Shown here in pieces: positions 35,153 through 44,096 of a stretch of 64,000 bases of DNA (within the stretch, counting starts at the first letter, position 1; every line of letters starts with the position of its first letter). Origin of the DNA: Arthrobacter sp. zg-Y820 (GTDB lineage: Bacteria > Actinomycetota > Actinomycetes > Actinomycetales > Micrococcaceae). The stretch covers positions 1,612,001-1,676,000 of the forward strand of contig NZ_CP126247.1 in the NCBI RefSeq assembly GCF_030142155.1, written 5' to 3'. Both the position numbers and the translations under genes were made by a program. The notes beneath the pieces are model-generated. The model saw nothing but the letters and a program-made list of their open reading frames with translations, was not told the origin of the DNA and made no database searches.

Positions 35153-35735
35153 CGCTGCTTCCCCGTCCGGGATCCTCCCGCAGGGTCCGCCCGGTCTCGA
35201 GAAGACTCTTCAAATCGCGCAGCATGTACGGATGGCCTCCGCCCGCACCCAGGGGTTCGAAGCGTCCGCTCACCACTGCGGCCATGTGCGGAGCTCCGAG
35301 GAGATCGTGCGTTACGGTCAAGCGGGAGCGGCCATCCAACAGGCGTTCGATCTCATATCGCACCTCGGTGGGAGGCTCATCGGCGGAGTCCGGATCAATC
35401 AGGAAGCGCATTTTCGTCGCCAGCAATGAGGGCGGATCGTAGGCGGTGACGACACCCTCGATGATGATGTCGGGCGCGGGAACCGTGCCGTCTCCGGCAA
35501 CAACGCGAAGGTGCGGCGGCTTTTCGACAAAGTAGCGGCCTCCCACCCGTGCCTCGGCCACAGCACGTCCGCCGTAGCCATAGCGTGCTGTCCAATCGGG
35601 ATCGGTGATGGCCTCCCAAATGCGCTCGGGGGAGGCTGCGATCTCGATTCTGTATATCTGGGTCGTACCGTGGCGGCGTGATGCGGCCAGATCTTCGTCG
35701 CGCAATGCCGGCACAACAGGAGCGTCGTCATTCAT
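35142..35735 (-). CDS. SRPBCC/AHSA1-type lipid-binding-fold protein
   Basis: 197 residues from the ATG at 35735 (MNDDAPVVPALRDED). Typical AHSA1/START pattern: IEIAASPERIWEAITDPDWTARY, then VGGRYFVEK, then YEIERLLDGRSRLTVTHDL. Such proteins bind hydrophobic ligands or act with ArsR partners. The ATG overlaps the ArsR stop (ATGA), a very common ArsR-SRPBCC pairing. The upstream extension to 35858 is only an ORF artefact. Confidence 0.85.
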   Translation of the reverse strand: MNDDAPVVPALRDEDLAASRRHGTTQIYRIEIAASPERIWEAITDPDWTARYGYGGRAVAEARVGGRYFVEKPPHLRVVAGDGTVPAPDIIIEGVVTAYDPPSLLATKMRFLIDPDSADEPPTEVRYEIERLLDGRSRLTVTHDLLGAPHMAAVVSGRFEPLGAGGGHPYMLRDLKSLLETGRTLREDPGRGSSDET

Positions 35736-36055
35736 GGTTGATCCTCCAATGCCTCTTCCAGCTCGGTCAGCGCCCCCACGCGCCCGGCCGTGTACTTGTC
35801 GATCCAGCGATCGTGGATGAGGCGGATGGGCACGGGGTTCAGGTAGTGCAGCTTCCACCGCCCGGATTTTTGAGTCGTGATGAGTCCGGCCTGCTCCAGT
35901 ACACCGAGATGTCGCATCACGCCGAACCTGGTGAGGTCGATGTCGCGCATCAGTTCCGCGAGGCTCTGCCCGTCGCGGACAAACAGCCGATCCAGCAGCA
36001 GCCGTCTCGTGGAGTCGGCCAGTGCTTTGAAGACCAGTTCGTCGTCGTCGATCAT
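35732..36055 (-). CDS. ArsR-family helix-turn-helix regulator
   Basis: 107 residues. Winged-helix pattern MIDDDELVFKALADSTRRLLLDRLFVRDG, then SLAELMRDIDLTRFGVMRHLGVLEQAGLI (recognition helix), then the wing. No metal-binding cysteines, so of the SRPBCC-associated, ligand-sensing ArsR type. First gene of the ArsR-SRPBCC-MFS-DHFR operon and probably autoregulatory; the upstream 36056-36120 is AT-rich and probably carries the promoter. Confidence 0.88.
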   Translation of the reverse strand: MIDDDELVFKALADSTRRLLLDRLFVRDGQSLAELMRDIDLTRFGVMRHLGVLEQAGLITTQKSGRWKLHYLNPVPIRLIHDRWIDKYTAGRVGALTELEEALEDQP

Positions 36056-36125
36056 GCGACTACCGTAGGTGTCGGTTTTGTCACGTGTCTATAGAGTCAC
36101 CTATAAAGTTTTTCGGAAAGGAAAA

Positions 36126-36155
36126 GGCGGCGCGCGCCGATCGACGCGCGCCGCC
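36126..36155 (-). terminator. Intrinsic terminator
   Basis: An 11-bp GC stem (GGCGGCGCGCG at 36126-36136 with CGCGCGCCGCC at 36145-36155, 8-base loop). Read on the minus strand it is followed by TTTTCCTTT. It ends transcription coming from the NmrA-like pseudogene. Confidence 0.85.
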
Positions 36156-36222
36156 GTTACAGTCGAGGCCGATGGCGCCCAGTGTTGCGCTCCGGCTTAC
36201 GTCCGTTGCCGCAACTGAACGG

Positions 36223-36928
36223 TCAAACCCACGAGCGCAGAGTCTCGAGCAGCGGTTCGGTCGGACGGCCAATCAGTTTGGACAGCTCGCCCGGGGTTGA
36301 TGCCATGGCGCCGTCGCGCAGGTTGGCGTTGAGCATCCCCAGGAATCCTGCGGTTCCCTCATCCAAGCCGAAGGCGAGCAGCTGCTCGCGCTCCTGTTCC
36401 GGCGTCAGGGCTTGGTATCGGACCGGGGTGCCGAGCGCCTCCTGTGCAGGTGTGGCGAAGTCCGTGTAGTCCCAGGCGGCATCGCCGGAGAGTTCGTAGG
36501 CCTTGGCCTCATGGCCGGGCGTGCTGAGCACCACGGCGGCGGCTTCGGCGAAGTCCCGGCGCGGTGCGGTGGCAATCCGGCCGGCTCCGACGCTGTTGGC
36601 GATGACGCCGTTCTGTCGCGCGCTCTCGAATTCCTGCCGGTGGTTGTCGGTGTACCAGCCGTTGCGCAGGATCGTGGTCGGCGCTTCGATGGCCGAGGTG
36701 TAGATCAAATGCCGCACACCGGCGGTCTTCGCGGCGTTGATGGCGTTGGCGTGCTGTCGAAGCCGCCGTCCGGGCTCGCTCATGGAGATGAGCAGGACCT
36801 TTTCGACGCCGGCCAGCACGGCCGCCGTGGTCGACGCCGGCCAGCACGGCCGCCGTGCCGTCAGGGTCGGCCAGATCAAGGTCGACATGCGCGGTGCGCA
36901 GGCCGGAGTGGTGCTGTGGTGCTGCAGC
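36223..36928 (-). pseudogene. Truncated, frameshifted NmrA/QOR2-like NAD(P)H-binding reductase
   Basis: The C-terminal 190 residues are those of an NmrA/QOR2-type quinone oxidoreductase (KVLLISMSEPG, LIYTSAIEAPTTILRNGWY, YELSGDAAWDYTDFA). The N-terminal Rossmann segment with its GATG loop is missing. The preceding frame (GLRTAHVDLDLADPDGTAAVLAG) joins it only if one copy of a 28-bp tandem duplication at 36803-36858 is removed. So two lesions are present: loss of about 45 N-terminal residues and a frameshift by duplication. An in-frame stop lies at 36929-36931 with no start codon after it. An intact protein would have about 285 residues. Confidence 0.85.
36803..36858. repeat. 28-bp tandem duplication
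   Basis: The unit beginning TCGACGCCGGCCAGCACGGC occurs at 36803-36830 and again at 36831-36858, identical except the last base. Because 28 is not a multiple of three it shifts the NmrA-like frame. Removing one copy restores a continuous family-typical reading through GVEKVLLIS. Confidence 0.9.
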
Positions 36929-37164
36929 CTAGTTGCTGATGGCGGGGGCGGCGTTCAGGTAGGTCTTGTCATCGACCTGTGCGGCGGTGAACGCGACCTG
37001 CATGCCCTGGCGGGTCCGAGCAGCAGGACAAAGGCCCCGCAGGCAGAACACGATGACATGAGCCATGTGACCCCACAACGGCAAAGGCCCCACTTCGCTG
37101 CAAATTGACAGAGAAATGGGGCCTTCTTGGGATTGGAAGTGAACCAATCGTTGACGCTCAGTCC
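36889..37164 (-). other. Junction region with a small gene remnant
   Basis: Between the NmrA-like pseudogene and the MHS transporter. A minus-strand reading ending at 36929 finishes TAAQVDDKTYLNAAPAISN and looks like the C-terminus of some protein, but no start or body is present. It abuts the broken N-terminal side of the NmrA-like sequence, so a recombination junction is likely here. Family not recognised. Confidence 0.35.
37084..37125 (-). terminator. Terminator of the ArgE-MHS operon
   Basis: Stem AAGGCCCCA (37084-37092) with TGGGGCCTT (37117-37125) and a long 24-base loop; on the minus strand it runs into TTT. About 40 bases after the MHS transporter stop. Confidence 0.6.
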
Positions 37165-38439
37165 TTAGGGCTGGTTGTAACGCGTCCGCACGAAGAACAG
37201 TCCCACCAGAGAAATCACGGAGATGGCCATATAGTACAAACCCGGTGCGCTCAGCGACCCGGTGATATTCAACAGCCAGGTCAGCACCAGCGGCGCAATA
37301 CCACCCAGCAGCGTCACCCCAACGTTATAGGTGATTGCCAGCCCGGTTCCTCGAATCGCTGCCGGGAACAGCGAGGAGAGCAAAGCAGGAAGCGGTCCAA
37401 AGTAGAACGCCATAATCACGCCAAGTAAGCCGATGACGAGCACAAGTGTTGGAACCGTTGGCGTGGTGACCAAGAGTTGGAACAGTGGCCAAGCAAGGAG
37501 CAGGGCGCCGATTGCCGCAAAGGTCATCACCTTTGCGGGCCCGACACGGTCCGCTAGATGACCAACAAACGGCACGCCCACGAGGGTGACAAGACCGGCG
37601 ACCATGCCGCCAAGGAATGCCGCGGTTGCGGGGATCTCCAAGTTCGTCACGGCAAACGTCGGCATGTAGAGAATCATGTAAACGGAGATTGTTGCAACAC
37701 CAATGACAGCCGAACCGGCAAGAAGGCGCCCATAATGATTCACGATCAATGTCTTGACCGGAGAGGATACCTTTTCGCTTTGAATGAAATCCTCGGTTTC
37801 CGAGAGCCTGGCGCGTATGTAGAGTCCCACCGGGCCAATGAGCAGGCCGACGAAGAACGGCACACGCCAGCCCCAGCTATTCAGCGCCTCTTCGGAGAGC
37901 CCTTCGGTCAGCGCGAAGCCAAAGCCTGAGGCCATCACCATTGCGGCGCCTTGGCTTGCCACCTGCCAGGAGGAATAAAACGCTTTCTTATGTGGTGCCG
38001 TCTCAATCAGAAATGCAGTTGCAGTGCCAAATTCGCCACCCGCGGAGAAGCCCTGGATGAGGCGTGAGAGCAGGATAATGACCCCGCCCCACATGCCAAC
38101 CATTGCGTAGGTGGGTGCCAGCGCCATGATCAGCGTGCCGACCATCATCAGCATAAGGGTCAGTGTTAGGGCATTCTTGCGTCCCTTGCGGTCCGCGTAA
38201 CTACCCAGCACCATGCCGCCCAGTGGGCGGATGAGGTAGGAAATCGCAAAAGTGGCAAAGGTTAGGATCAGTGCGAATACCGGGTCCGAATCCGGGTAGA
38301 AGTTCTTAGCAATGACGGTTGCGAAGGTTGCGTAGACGATGATGTCGAACCACTCAAGGGCGGCACCAATCGAACTACTAATCACCGCCTTCTTAGCGTC
38401 TTGAAGTTGCTTCGGGGTTATCGTCGGTGGTGCGCTCAT
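37165..38439 (-). CDS. MHS-family MFS transporter (organic acid/compatible solute-proton symporter)
   Basis: 424 residues, about 12 hydrophobic segments. Typical MHS: SSSIGAALEWFDIIVYATFA in TM1, RPLGGMVLGSYADRKGRK loop, and RLIQGFSAGGEFGTATAFLIE in TM4-5. Relatives import citrate, shikimate, proline/betaine or alpha-ketoglutarate. AGGAG lies 6 bases before the ATG. It is 33 bases downstream of an ArgE-type deacylase, so it probably imports an N-acyl amino acid or related acid. The GC content and codon use are visibly lower than the neighbours, which suggests transfer of the pair. Confidence 0.88.
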   Translation of the reverse strand: MSAPPTITPKQLQDAKKAVISSSIGAALEWFDIIVYATFATVIAKNFYPDSDPVFALILTFATFAISYLIRPLGGMVLGSYADRKGRKNALTLTLMLMMVGTLIMALAPTYAMVGMWGGVIILLSRLIQGFSAGGEFGTATAFLIETAPHKKAFYSSWQVASQGAAMVMASGFGFALTEGLSEEALNSWGWRVPFFVGLLIGPVGLYIRARLSETEDFIQSEKVSSPVKTLIVNHYGRLLAGSAVIGVATISVYMILYMPTFAVTNLEIPATAAFLGGMVAGLVTLVGVPFVGHLADRVGPAKVMTFAAIGALLLAWPLFQLLVTTPTVPTLVLVIGLLGVIMAFYFGPLPALLSSLFPAAIRGTGLAITYNVGVTLLGGIAPLVLTWLLNITGSLSAPGLYYMAISVISLVGLFFVRTRYNQP

Positions 38440-38472
38440 GAGGTGCTCCTGGTGGGCGTAAGGGTTGGCAGA

Positions 38473-39645
38473 CTAGGCGGTGAGTGCTTCCACCAGGTTG
38501 TCGATGAATGATTCGCACACGGCGATCTGTTCCAGGGTGATAAATTCATCAGGTGCATGCGCCTGGGCAATGTCACCGGGGCCGCATACAACCGTGGGAA
38601 TGCCCGCGTTGAAGAACAATCCCGCCTCGGTGCCGTAGGTTGCCTTATCCGGGCTTGGCGTTCCACCGAGTTCGGCCGCCAAGGAGACTATCGAGGCCTC
38701 GGCGGGGGTATTTAGCCCGGGAGTCTGGGCCAGCACTGCGAATTGGACGCGTGCTTCGGGGCTCTGGGCCTTCATGATCCCTTCAATGCGTAGTGCTTCG
38801 GCACGGAAGATTTCAATGAGCGCTACCGGGTCATCGGCGCCGATGGAGCGGAATTCAAAGTGTAGTGTGCATAATGCTGGGATAGTGTTTACCGCGATAC
38901 CGCCCTGAATTTGGTTTACGGTGGTGGTGGTGTAGGGGACGATGAAGGCTTCATCGGAGGCGCCGGCACTGGCGAATTCCTTGGCCTTGGCATCAACAAA
39001 TGCCGCAAAGTCTGCGGCCGCGGAAATCGCATTGACTCCAAGAGTGGTCAGTGAGGAATGTGCTGCAATACCGTGAAAATCTACCTTGATGACGTTGACC
39101 GATTTGTGCCCCCGCACCACGCGCATGGATGTGGGCTCGCCCACGATGGCGCCGCGCGGCTTCAGGCCATCGGCGGTGATAGCCGCTACCAAGTCAACCG
39201 CTCCAATGCAGCCAACTTCCTCATCGTAGGAGAAGGCCAGATGGATGGGTTCACTGAGTTTGGCCGCGACCATTGAGTCGAGTTTGGCCATCACCACGCC
39301 AATAAAGGATTTCATGTCACAGGCGCCCCGGGCATAAAGCTTGCCGTCGCGTATCTGAGGGGTGAACGGATCGGAGCTCCAGTCCTGTCCGTCAACCGGA
39401 ACAACATCGGTGTGCCCGGAGAGCAAAATGCCGCCGGTCCGCGTGCCATCGCCTGCGGGAATGGTTGCCAGCAGATTTGCCTTCTGCCCGGTTGCATCGT
39501 GGATGAGCTTTGATTCGATGCCTAGAGCATTGAGGCGTTCACCCACGTAGTCGATAAGCGGGAGATTGCTGTCGCGGCTGACTGTTTCAAAATTAATCAG
39601 TTTGGTGATTTCTTCAAGCGTTGCATCGCTCGGTGTAGGTGGCAT
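38473..39645 (-). CDS. M20-family deacylase, ArgE (acetylornithine deacetylase)-like
   Basis: 390 residues. Co-catalytic metal motifs: SGHTDVVPVDGQDW (His, Asp), ARGACDMKSF (bridging Asp), SYDEEVGCIGA (catalytic Glu-Glu), VGEPTSM and GPGDIAQAHAPDEF (last His). It hydrolyses N-acyl amino acids such as N-acetylornithine. The ATG at 39645 is chosen because AGGAG precedes it by 7 bases; 39666 would include that sequence in the gene. Not in an arginine operon, so probably catabolic, working with the adjacent MHS transporter. Lower GC than surroundings. Confidence 0.88.
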   Translation of the reverse strand: MPPTPSDATLEEITKLINFETVSRDSNLPLIDYVGERLNALGIESKLIHDATGQKANLLATIPAGDGTRTGGILLSGHTDVVPVDGQDWSSDPFTPQIRDGKLYARGACDMKSFIGVVMAKLDSMVAAKLSEPIHLAFSYDEEVGCIGAVDLVAAITADGLKPRGAIVGEPTSMRVVRGHKSVNVIKVDFHGIAAHSSLTTLGVNAISAAADFAAFVDAKAKEFASAGASDEAFIVPYTTTTVNQIQGGIAVNTIPALCTLHFEFRSIGADDPVALIEIFRAEALRIEGIMKAQSPEARVQFAVLAQTPGLNTPAEASIVSLAAELGGTPSPDKATYGTEAGLFFNAGIPTVVCGPGDIAQAHAPDEFITLEQIAVCESFIDNLVEALTA

Positions 39646-40044
39646 GTTTGTACTCCTGGTGTTCATCGAGGCAACCGCTCAGATTTCCGCATTTTCCGCG
39701 AACGGCTAGCCGAGAGTCTGTCATTATGGGCCATCCTTGTCACACTGTTCCGAATTCATGACGTCATACTGTCCTTGAACACCACGGACTTTTTCATACA
39801 CTGCACACCAGTTCACACGTTGAGGTTTTTGGGCCGACAGTCGGCATTTCCATGATGCCGGTTTCAAGAATCCGCTGCCGCGCCTAGCGAATATTCGATT
39901 CCAGGAGCTTTGGGAGGTCCGGGTGCTTTCCGGGTCGAGTGCCAGACCTCAAGCAGTCACATCCCAGCCGGAGCTGTTCAACCATTTTCGAAGTATTGAC
40001 GCCCACACGGATTCCCGGGGAACTTCCTCATTGAGAATCCTTTC
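39646..40044. other. Intergenic region with a palindrome
   Basis: About 400 bases of lower GC with no gene seen. The palindrome ATGACGTCAT at 39758-39767 lies about 115 bases upstream of the ArgE-like start and could be an operator. No regulator gene is adjacent on the minus side. The rest shows no recognisable coding remnant. Confidence 0.3.
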
Positions 40045-40809
40045 GTGCACTATTGTCCGGCTCAGGCCGGCGAGAGGTGCCCGTTGAAGAAGGTCCTGTT
40101 TAGGAACCCAAGCCGCCGGCCTTGGGCTACTCTGCGAAGATGCAAATGTGAAAAGAGCCGGAAGCCGCGCCGTCCAGACGGCACATCAGTCGAGCTCGTC
40201 GGTGGTCCTGAGAAGTATGAGCTGGGGCTCTGCAGCCACGACGACAAATGGGCAGACACTTATTTCGATCATCGACGACGGATTAGTGATGCTTTGGGAG
40301 GTGAGTACTTCGAGATCGAACATATCGGTTCCACCTCTGTCCCGGGATTGGCAGCCAAGCCAATCATCGACATCGTGGTCGCAGTGGACGACATCACGGC
40401 CGAGGAGGACTACCTCGACCCGCTTCTGGCAGCCAGGTACGAACTGCGGGTCCGAGAACCACGGCACCGGTTAGTACGTACACAGGAACGTGATGTTCAC
40501 GTTCCTGTATACGAACGGGATGATCCTGCAATCGGCGAGTATCTACTTCTTCGCGATCATTTGCGTCGCAACGTAGAGGACCGTGTCCTCTACGAGAGAA
40601 CCAAGAGAACTCTGCTCGAGAAGCAGTGGGACGATATGAATGACTATGCCGAGTCCAAGACCGAAGTCATCCTGGCGATCAACGGTGCGGTCCGGGACTT
40701 CGACCACACCGATCTGCACATGCTGCTGTATGCCAACGGCGGTCTCGTTGGCGATGCCCAGTCGGAGGCGCCGCTGGCATGGAGGCGCTTCGGCGAATAC
40801 ATACTGTAG
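40045..40809 (+). CDS. GrpB/UPF0157 nucleotidyltransferase-fold protein
   Basis: The core (from about codon 48) is a GrpB protein: EYFEIEHIGSTSVPGLAAKPIIDIVVAVDD, then RLVRTQERDVHVPVYE, then LRDHLRRN and the C-terminal YAESKTEVI helix. These belong to the nucleotidyltransferase superfamily (GS-x-D-x-D-like GST...KPIID-I-V); function unsettled, sometimes found fused to CoaE. The frame opens at a GTG (40045), giving 254 residues against a usual 170-200. The first 47 residues are Arg/Cys-rich and unlikely to be real. The actual start is uncertain. Confidence 0.7.
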   Translation: MHYCPAQAGERCPLKKVLFRNPSRRPWATLRRCKCEKSRKPRRPDGTSVELVGGPEKYELGLCSHDDKWADTYFDHRRRISDALGGEYFEIEHIGSTSVPGLAAKPIIDIVVAVDDITAEEDYLDPLLAARYELRVREPRHRLVRTQERDVHVPVYERDDPAIGEYLLLRDHLRRNVEDRVLYERTKRTLLEKQWDDMNDYAESKTEVILAINGAVRDFDHTDLHMLLYANGGLVGDAQSEAPLAWRRFGEYIL

Positions 40810-41014
40810 GCCTTCCGGGAACCGGGCAGCGAGCCGCTGACCCCGCCGCCGGCACGCTGGACCCGGGAGCTGGCTCAGGGGGGAGTAGCTCCAGGGCCTG
40901 GTTTGGTCCGTTCCGCCCTCGCCGCGCACAGGTTCCCACTGTTTGTTCACTGCTGGGGCGGGTGGGGTCGCAACAGTCACACCAGTCACGAAGGCTGGGA
41001 ACATGTGCGGTCGG

Positions 41015-42388
41015 CTAATCTTCAGCCGGAATCTGGGGCGTCCGGATCCCGACGGCGGCGATCAGGCCGGCCGCGACAAGCAGCGCCGCCGTCGCCAAGG
41101 CGGTCCGCTGGAAACCCGGGTAATCCAGGGCGCCGCCGGAAATGGTTCCGGCCAGCGCAATGGCCACCAGCCCGGCAACCCGCGCAACGGCATTGTTGAC
41201 CGCCGAGCCGATGCCGGCCTCCTCTTCGCGGAGCGCCCCGAGGACCGCAGAGGTCAGCGGGGCCACCATGACCGACAGCCCGAGGCTGAAGAGCAGCAGC
41301 CCGGGCAGCAGCTGGGTGGGGAAATCCAGCGGCGGACTCACCGTCAGCATCAGCAGGAAACCGGCGCCGCACAGGAGCGGCCCCACCGTCATGAACAGCC
41401 GCGGGCCGTAACGGCCGGCGAGTTTGCCGAACTGCGTGGAGAGCAGCAGCATGGCCACCGGCACGGGGAGGGAGGCGAAGCCCGCCTCGATCGCTGAGTA
41501 GCCGCCGGCCTCCTGGATGAAGACGGTCACGGCGAACGAGCCCAGCGAAATGGCGGCATAGGCGGCAGCGGTCACCAGGTTCCCGTACCGGAAGTTCCGG
41601 GCGCGGAACAGGGACAGCGGCATCATCGGCACCGGTGTGCGGGCTTCGCGCAGGACAAAGAGTCCCAGCGCGAACACGCCAGCGGCCAAGGGGACGACGA
41701 CGGCGGGATGCGCCCAGCCGAGCCGCTCCTGTTCAATCAGCGCATAGACCGGACCGGCGAGCCCGGCAACGGCCAGCAGCGCGCCGGGAACGTCCAGGGC
41801 GGTGCGCCGCCGGACGGCGTTTTCCGGCAGCCCGGCCATGAGGAGAAGGGTGGCCGCGACCGGCAGCACGTTGACCGCGAAAATCAGCCGCCAGCTGACC
41901 CAGTCCACCAACACTCCGCCCGCCAGAGGACCGACGATCACAGCCGTCCCGGTCCAGGCCGTCCACCGGCCAATGGCGCGGGACCGCTCGGGCTCCTGAT
42001 ACGCCGTCGTAATCAGTGCCAGCGAGCCCGGCACCAGCAGCGCCGCGGCCATCCCCTGCAGCGCCCGGGCCAGGATGAGGATGCCCGGGCTCCAGGCCAG
42101 CGCGCAGGCCACCGATGCCGCGCCGAAACCGATCAGGCCGAGGCGCAGGATCCGCAGCCGGCCGTAGGAATCCGAGAGCGAGCCGGCGAGCAGAATCAGC
42201 GCGCCGAGGGTGAGCAGGTAGGCGTTCACCGCCCACTGCTGGGTGGGCAGGCCGCCACCGAGCTCGGCACTGATTGCGGGCAGGGCGACGGTGACGATGG
42301 AGCCGTCCAGGAAGGCGATGAAGGTGGCCAGGACGGCCACGAGCAGCAGTCGTCCGCGGCCTGCGGGGCTGCCGGCGGTGCCTGCCAT
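41015..42388 (-). CDS. MFS transporter, DHA2 (EmrB/QacA) family
   Basis: 457 residues and about 12-14 hydrophobic segments. TM1 motif FIAFLDGSIVTVALPAISAEL, loop AGSLSDSYGRLRILRLG and RALQGMAAALLVPGSLALI. Probable drug or metabolite exporter. It lies 23 bases after an alpha/beta hydrolase on the same strand, so co-transcribed. The 205 bases downstream towards the GrpB gene show no gene. Confidence 0.87.
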   Translation of the reverse strand: MAGTAGSPAGRGRLLLVAVLATFIAFLDGSIVTVALPAISAELGGGLPTQQWAVNAYLLTLGALILLAGSLSDSYGRLRILRLGLIGFGAASVACALAWSPGILILARALQGMAAALLVPGSLALITTAYQEPERSRAIGRWTAWTGTAVIVGPLAGGVLVDWVSWRLIFAVNVLPVAATLLLMAGLPENAVRRRTALDVPGALLAVAGLAGPVYALIEQERLGWAHPAVVVPLAAGVFALGLFVLREARTPVPMMPLSLFRARNFRYGNLVTAAAYAAISLGSFAVTVFIQEAGGYSAIEAGFASLPVPVAMLLLSTQFGKLAGRYGPRLFMTVGPLLCGAGFLLMLTVSPPLDFPTQLLPGLLLFSLGLSVMVAPLTSAVLGALREEEAGIGSAVNNAVARVAGLVAIALAGTISGGALDYPGFQRTALATAALLVAAGLIAAVGIRTPQIPAED

Positions 42389-42411
42389 CGCGTGGGGTCC
42401 TCCCTGCCGCC

Positions 42412-43203
42412 TCAGTTCAGAGAATCAAGGAACGCTGTCGTGTCCGCTGCGACCTGATCCGGGACCTCCCACAAGACCAGGTGCGCCACATCGGGGTAAA
42501 CCTTCAACAGGCCCGCTGTGCGAGCCGCCAGATGTTCCTGGTCCCTGCGTGGGAGCAAGTCGTCCTCGCCGCCCCACAGGATCAGCGTGGGGGCGGAAAT
42601 AGTCCCGGTCTCGGTCGGCGGCGCGGCCGTGCACAAGCCGTTCAGGATGGACTTCCATGCGTGCGCGGGCATTCTGACGCCGTCGCGCACCCGGTCCTCA
42701 AGAAACTCGGCGGGAACCTCGTGCCGCAGGGGAAACCAGGACAGCGAATTGCGCACCCAGTCCTCAGGGACGGGATCCGACAGGCCGTCGACGTCGTCGG
42801 CGAACGCGGGCCGGCCCCTGAGGGTCAAGGGCGAGCCCACCAGCACCAGCGCCGCCACCCGGCCGGGGTGATCTGCGGCCAGCTGCTGGGCCACGTAACC
42901 GCCGCTGGAGGAGCCGACGACGAACGCCCGCGGCACCCGGAGGGCCTGCAGAATCGCTGCGGCGTCCTCGGCCTGCTCTGCCAGAGAATAGCCGTCCACC
43001 GGTTTCTCCGCATCGCCCTGCCCGCGGAGGTCGGGGGCATAAACCCTGAAGCCGGTCAGCCGGGGGACAAGACGGTCGAAACTCCGGCGCGATTCGCCCC
43101 AGGCGTGCAGCAGCAGCACCGGCCGGGCTCCGGTCTCGCCTTGGACGAGGCACGGCACCGTGATGCCCGTGCGGAGCCTCAGATTCCGGACTTCGGCTTC
43201 CAT
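42412..43203 (-). CDS. Alpha/beta hydrolase
   Basis: 263 residues. Oxyanion motif LLLHAWGESRRSFD, nucleophile elbow GSSSGGYVAQ, acid LWGGEDDLLP and histidine near the end (YPDVAHLVLWE). It resembles epoxide hydrolase, haloperoxidase and meta-cleavage hydrolase relatives; substrate unknown. ATG at 43203 is 44 bases from the divergent CPBP gene, so a shared promoter region lies between them. First gene of a two-gene operon with the MFS exporter. Confidence 0.87.
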   Translation of the reverse strand: MEAEVRNLRLRTGITVPCLVQGETGARPVLLLHAWGESRRSFDRLVPRLTGFRVYAPDLRGQGDAEKPVDGYSLAEQAEDAAAILQALRVPRAFVVGSSSGGYVAQQLAADHPGRVAALVLVGSPLTLRGRPAFADDVDGLSDPVPEDWVRNSLSWFPLRHEVPAEFLEDRVRDGVRMPAHAWKSILNGLCTAAPPTETGTISAPTLILWGGEDDLLPRRDQEHLAARTAGLLKVYPDVAHLVLWEVPDQVAADTTAFLDSLN

Positions 43204-43247
43204 AACCTCAGGGTACGCAGGGCAAGGCGGATTGCTACCCTGTCGTC

Positions 43248-44078
43248 ATGGAACCTCCCGAGGTCTTGGAAGATGCCGGGGCGGACGCCGCCGGGCCGGA
43301 CTTCGACGCCGTGCGGGCAGGTCGGCGGGCAGGTGCTCTTCTGCTGCTCCGCCTCGGGCTGGTCGCGGTGGCAACGGTCACCGTGTGGCTCCTTGTGCGC
43401 GCCGTCGAGGGTACGGCGTCGTTCCCGCCCACGCCGATGCTGGCGTCACTCAGCCTCCTTCCGGTGAACATCGTCTCGTTGCTGCTGGTGTCCCGTCTGC
43501 TCCAGAGTGAGGGTCGGACCCTGCGGTCGCTCTTCGCACCGCGCCGGTCGGTGCCGCGAGACGCGGCGTGGGGGCTGCTGTGGATTGCCGTCCTCTTCGT
43601 GCCGTTCGTGCTCGCCGTTATGGGAACGATGTGGTTGCTGCACGGACCTGGGATGTTCGAGGCCTTCGAGACCGTGTTCTACGATCCTGACGCCGCTACG
43701 ATTGCATCGCCCCTGTGGGCGCTGGCCCTCGGCGCTCTGGCGGTTGCAACGTTTGCGCCACTGAATGCGCCTGCCGAGGAGGCTGTCTACCGCGGTTATG
43801 CCCAGTCCCGGCTGTCGGCGGCATGGTCGCCGTGGCCGGCGATGTTGGTCTGTGCCCTGGCTTTCGGAGCGCAGCATGCGTTCTTCGCGCCGACCACCGA
43901 CGCGATGATCGTGTACGTCTCCGCATTTACCGTCTGGGGGCTCGGTTCGGCGCTCATCGTCCGCGCCCAACGACGCCTGCTGCCGGTCACCATCGCTCAT
44001 CTGCTCGTGAACCTCATGACGAGTTCCCCCGCTCTGGTGTTCCCCATTCTGCAGCTGACCGGCGTCGTTCCCTCCTGA
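43248..44078 (+). CDS. CPBP-family intramembrane metalloprotease (CAAX-like)
   Basis: 276 residues with about eight hydrophobic segments. The glutamate motif is E177-E178-A-V-Y-R182 (PAEEAVYRGY), followed by FGAQHAFF with H210, which form the membrane-embedded catalytic site. Bacterial CPBP proteases act in bacteriocin self-immunity or processing, or prenyl-protein maturation. No bacteriocin gene is seen next to it. The N-terminal 30 residues are acidic and cytosolic. Divergent from the hydrolase/MFS operon. Confidence 0.85.
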   Translation: MEPPEVLEDAGADAAGPDFDAVRAGRRAGALLLLRLGLVAVATVTVWLLVRAVEGTASFPPTPMLASLSLLPVNIVSLLLVSRLLQSEGRTLRSLFAPRRSVPRDAAWGLLWIAVLFVPFVLAVMGTMWLLHGPGMFEAFETVFYDPDAATIASPLWALALGALAVATFAPLNAPAEEAVYRGYAQSRLSAAWSPWPAMLVCALAFGAQHAFFAPTTDAMIVYVSAFTVWGLGSALIVRAQRRLLPVTIAHLLVNLMTSSPALVFPILQLTGVVPS

Positions 44079-44096
44079 CGCGCCGCTGGATATGGG

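Noticed and set aside
33905..35449. 514-codon plus-strand open frame
   Set aside because: Antisense to the MFS transporter and SRPBCC genes; charged, repetitive composition without domains.
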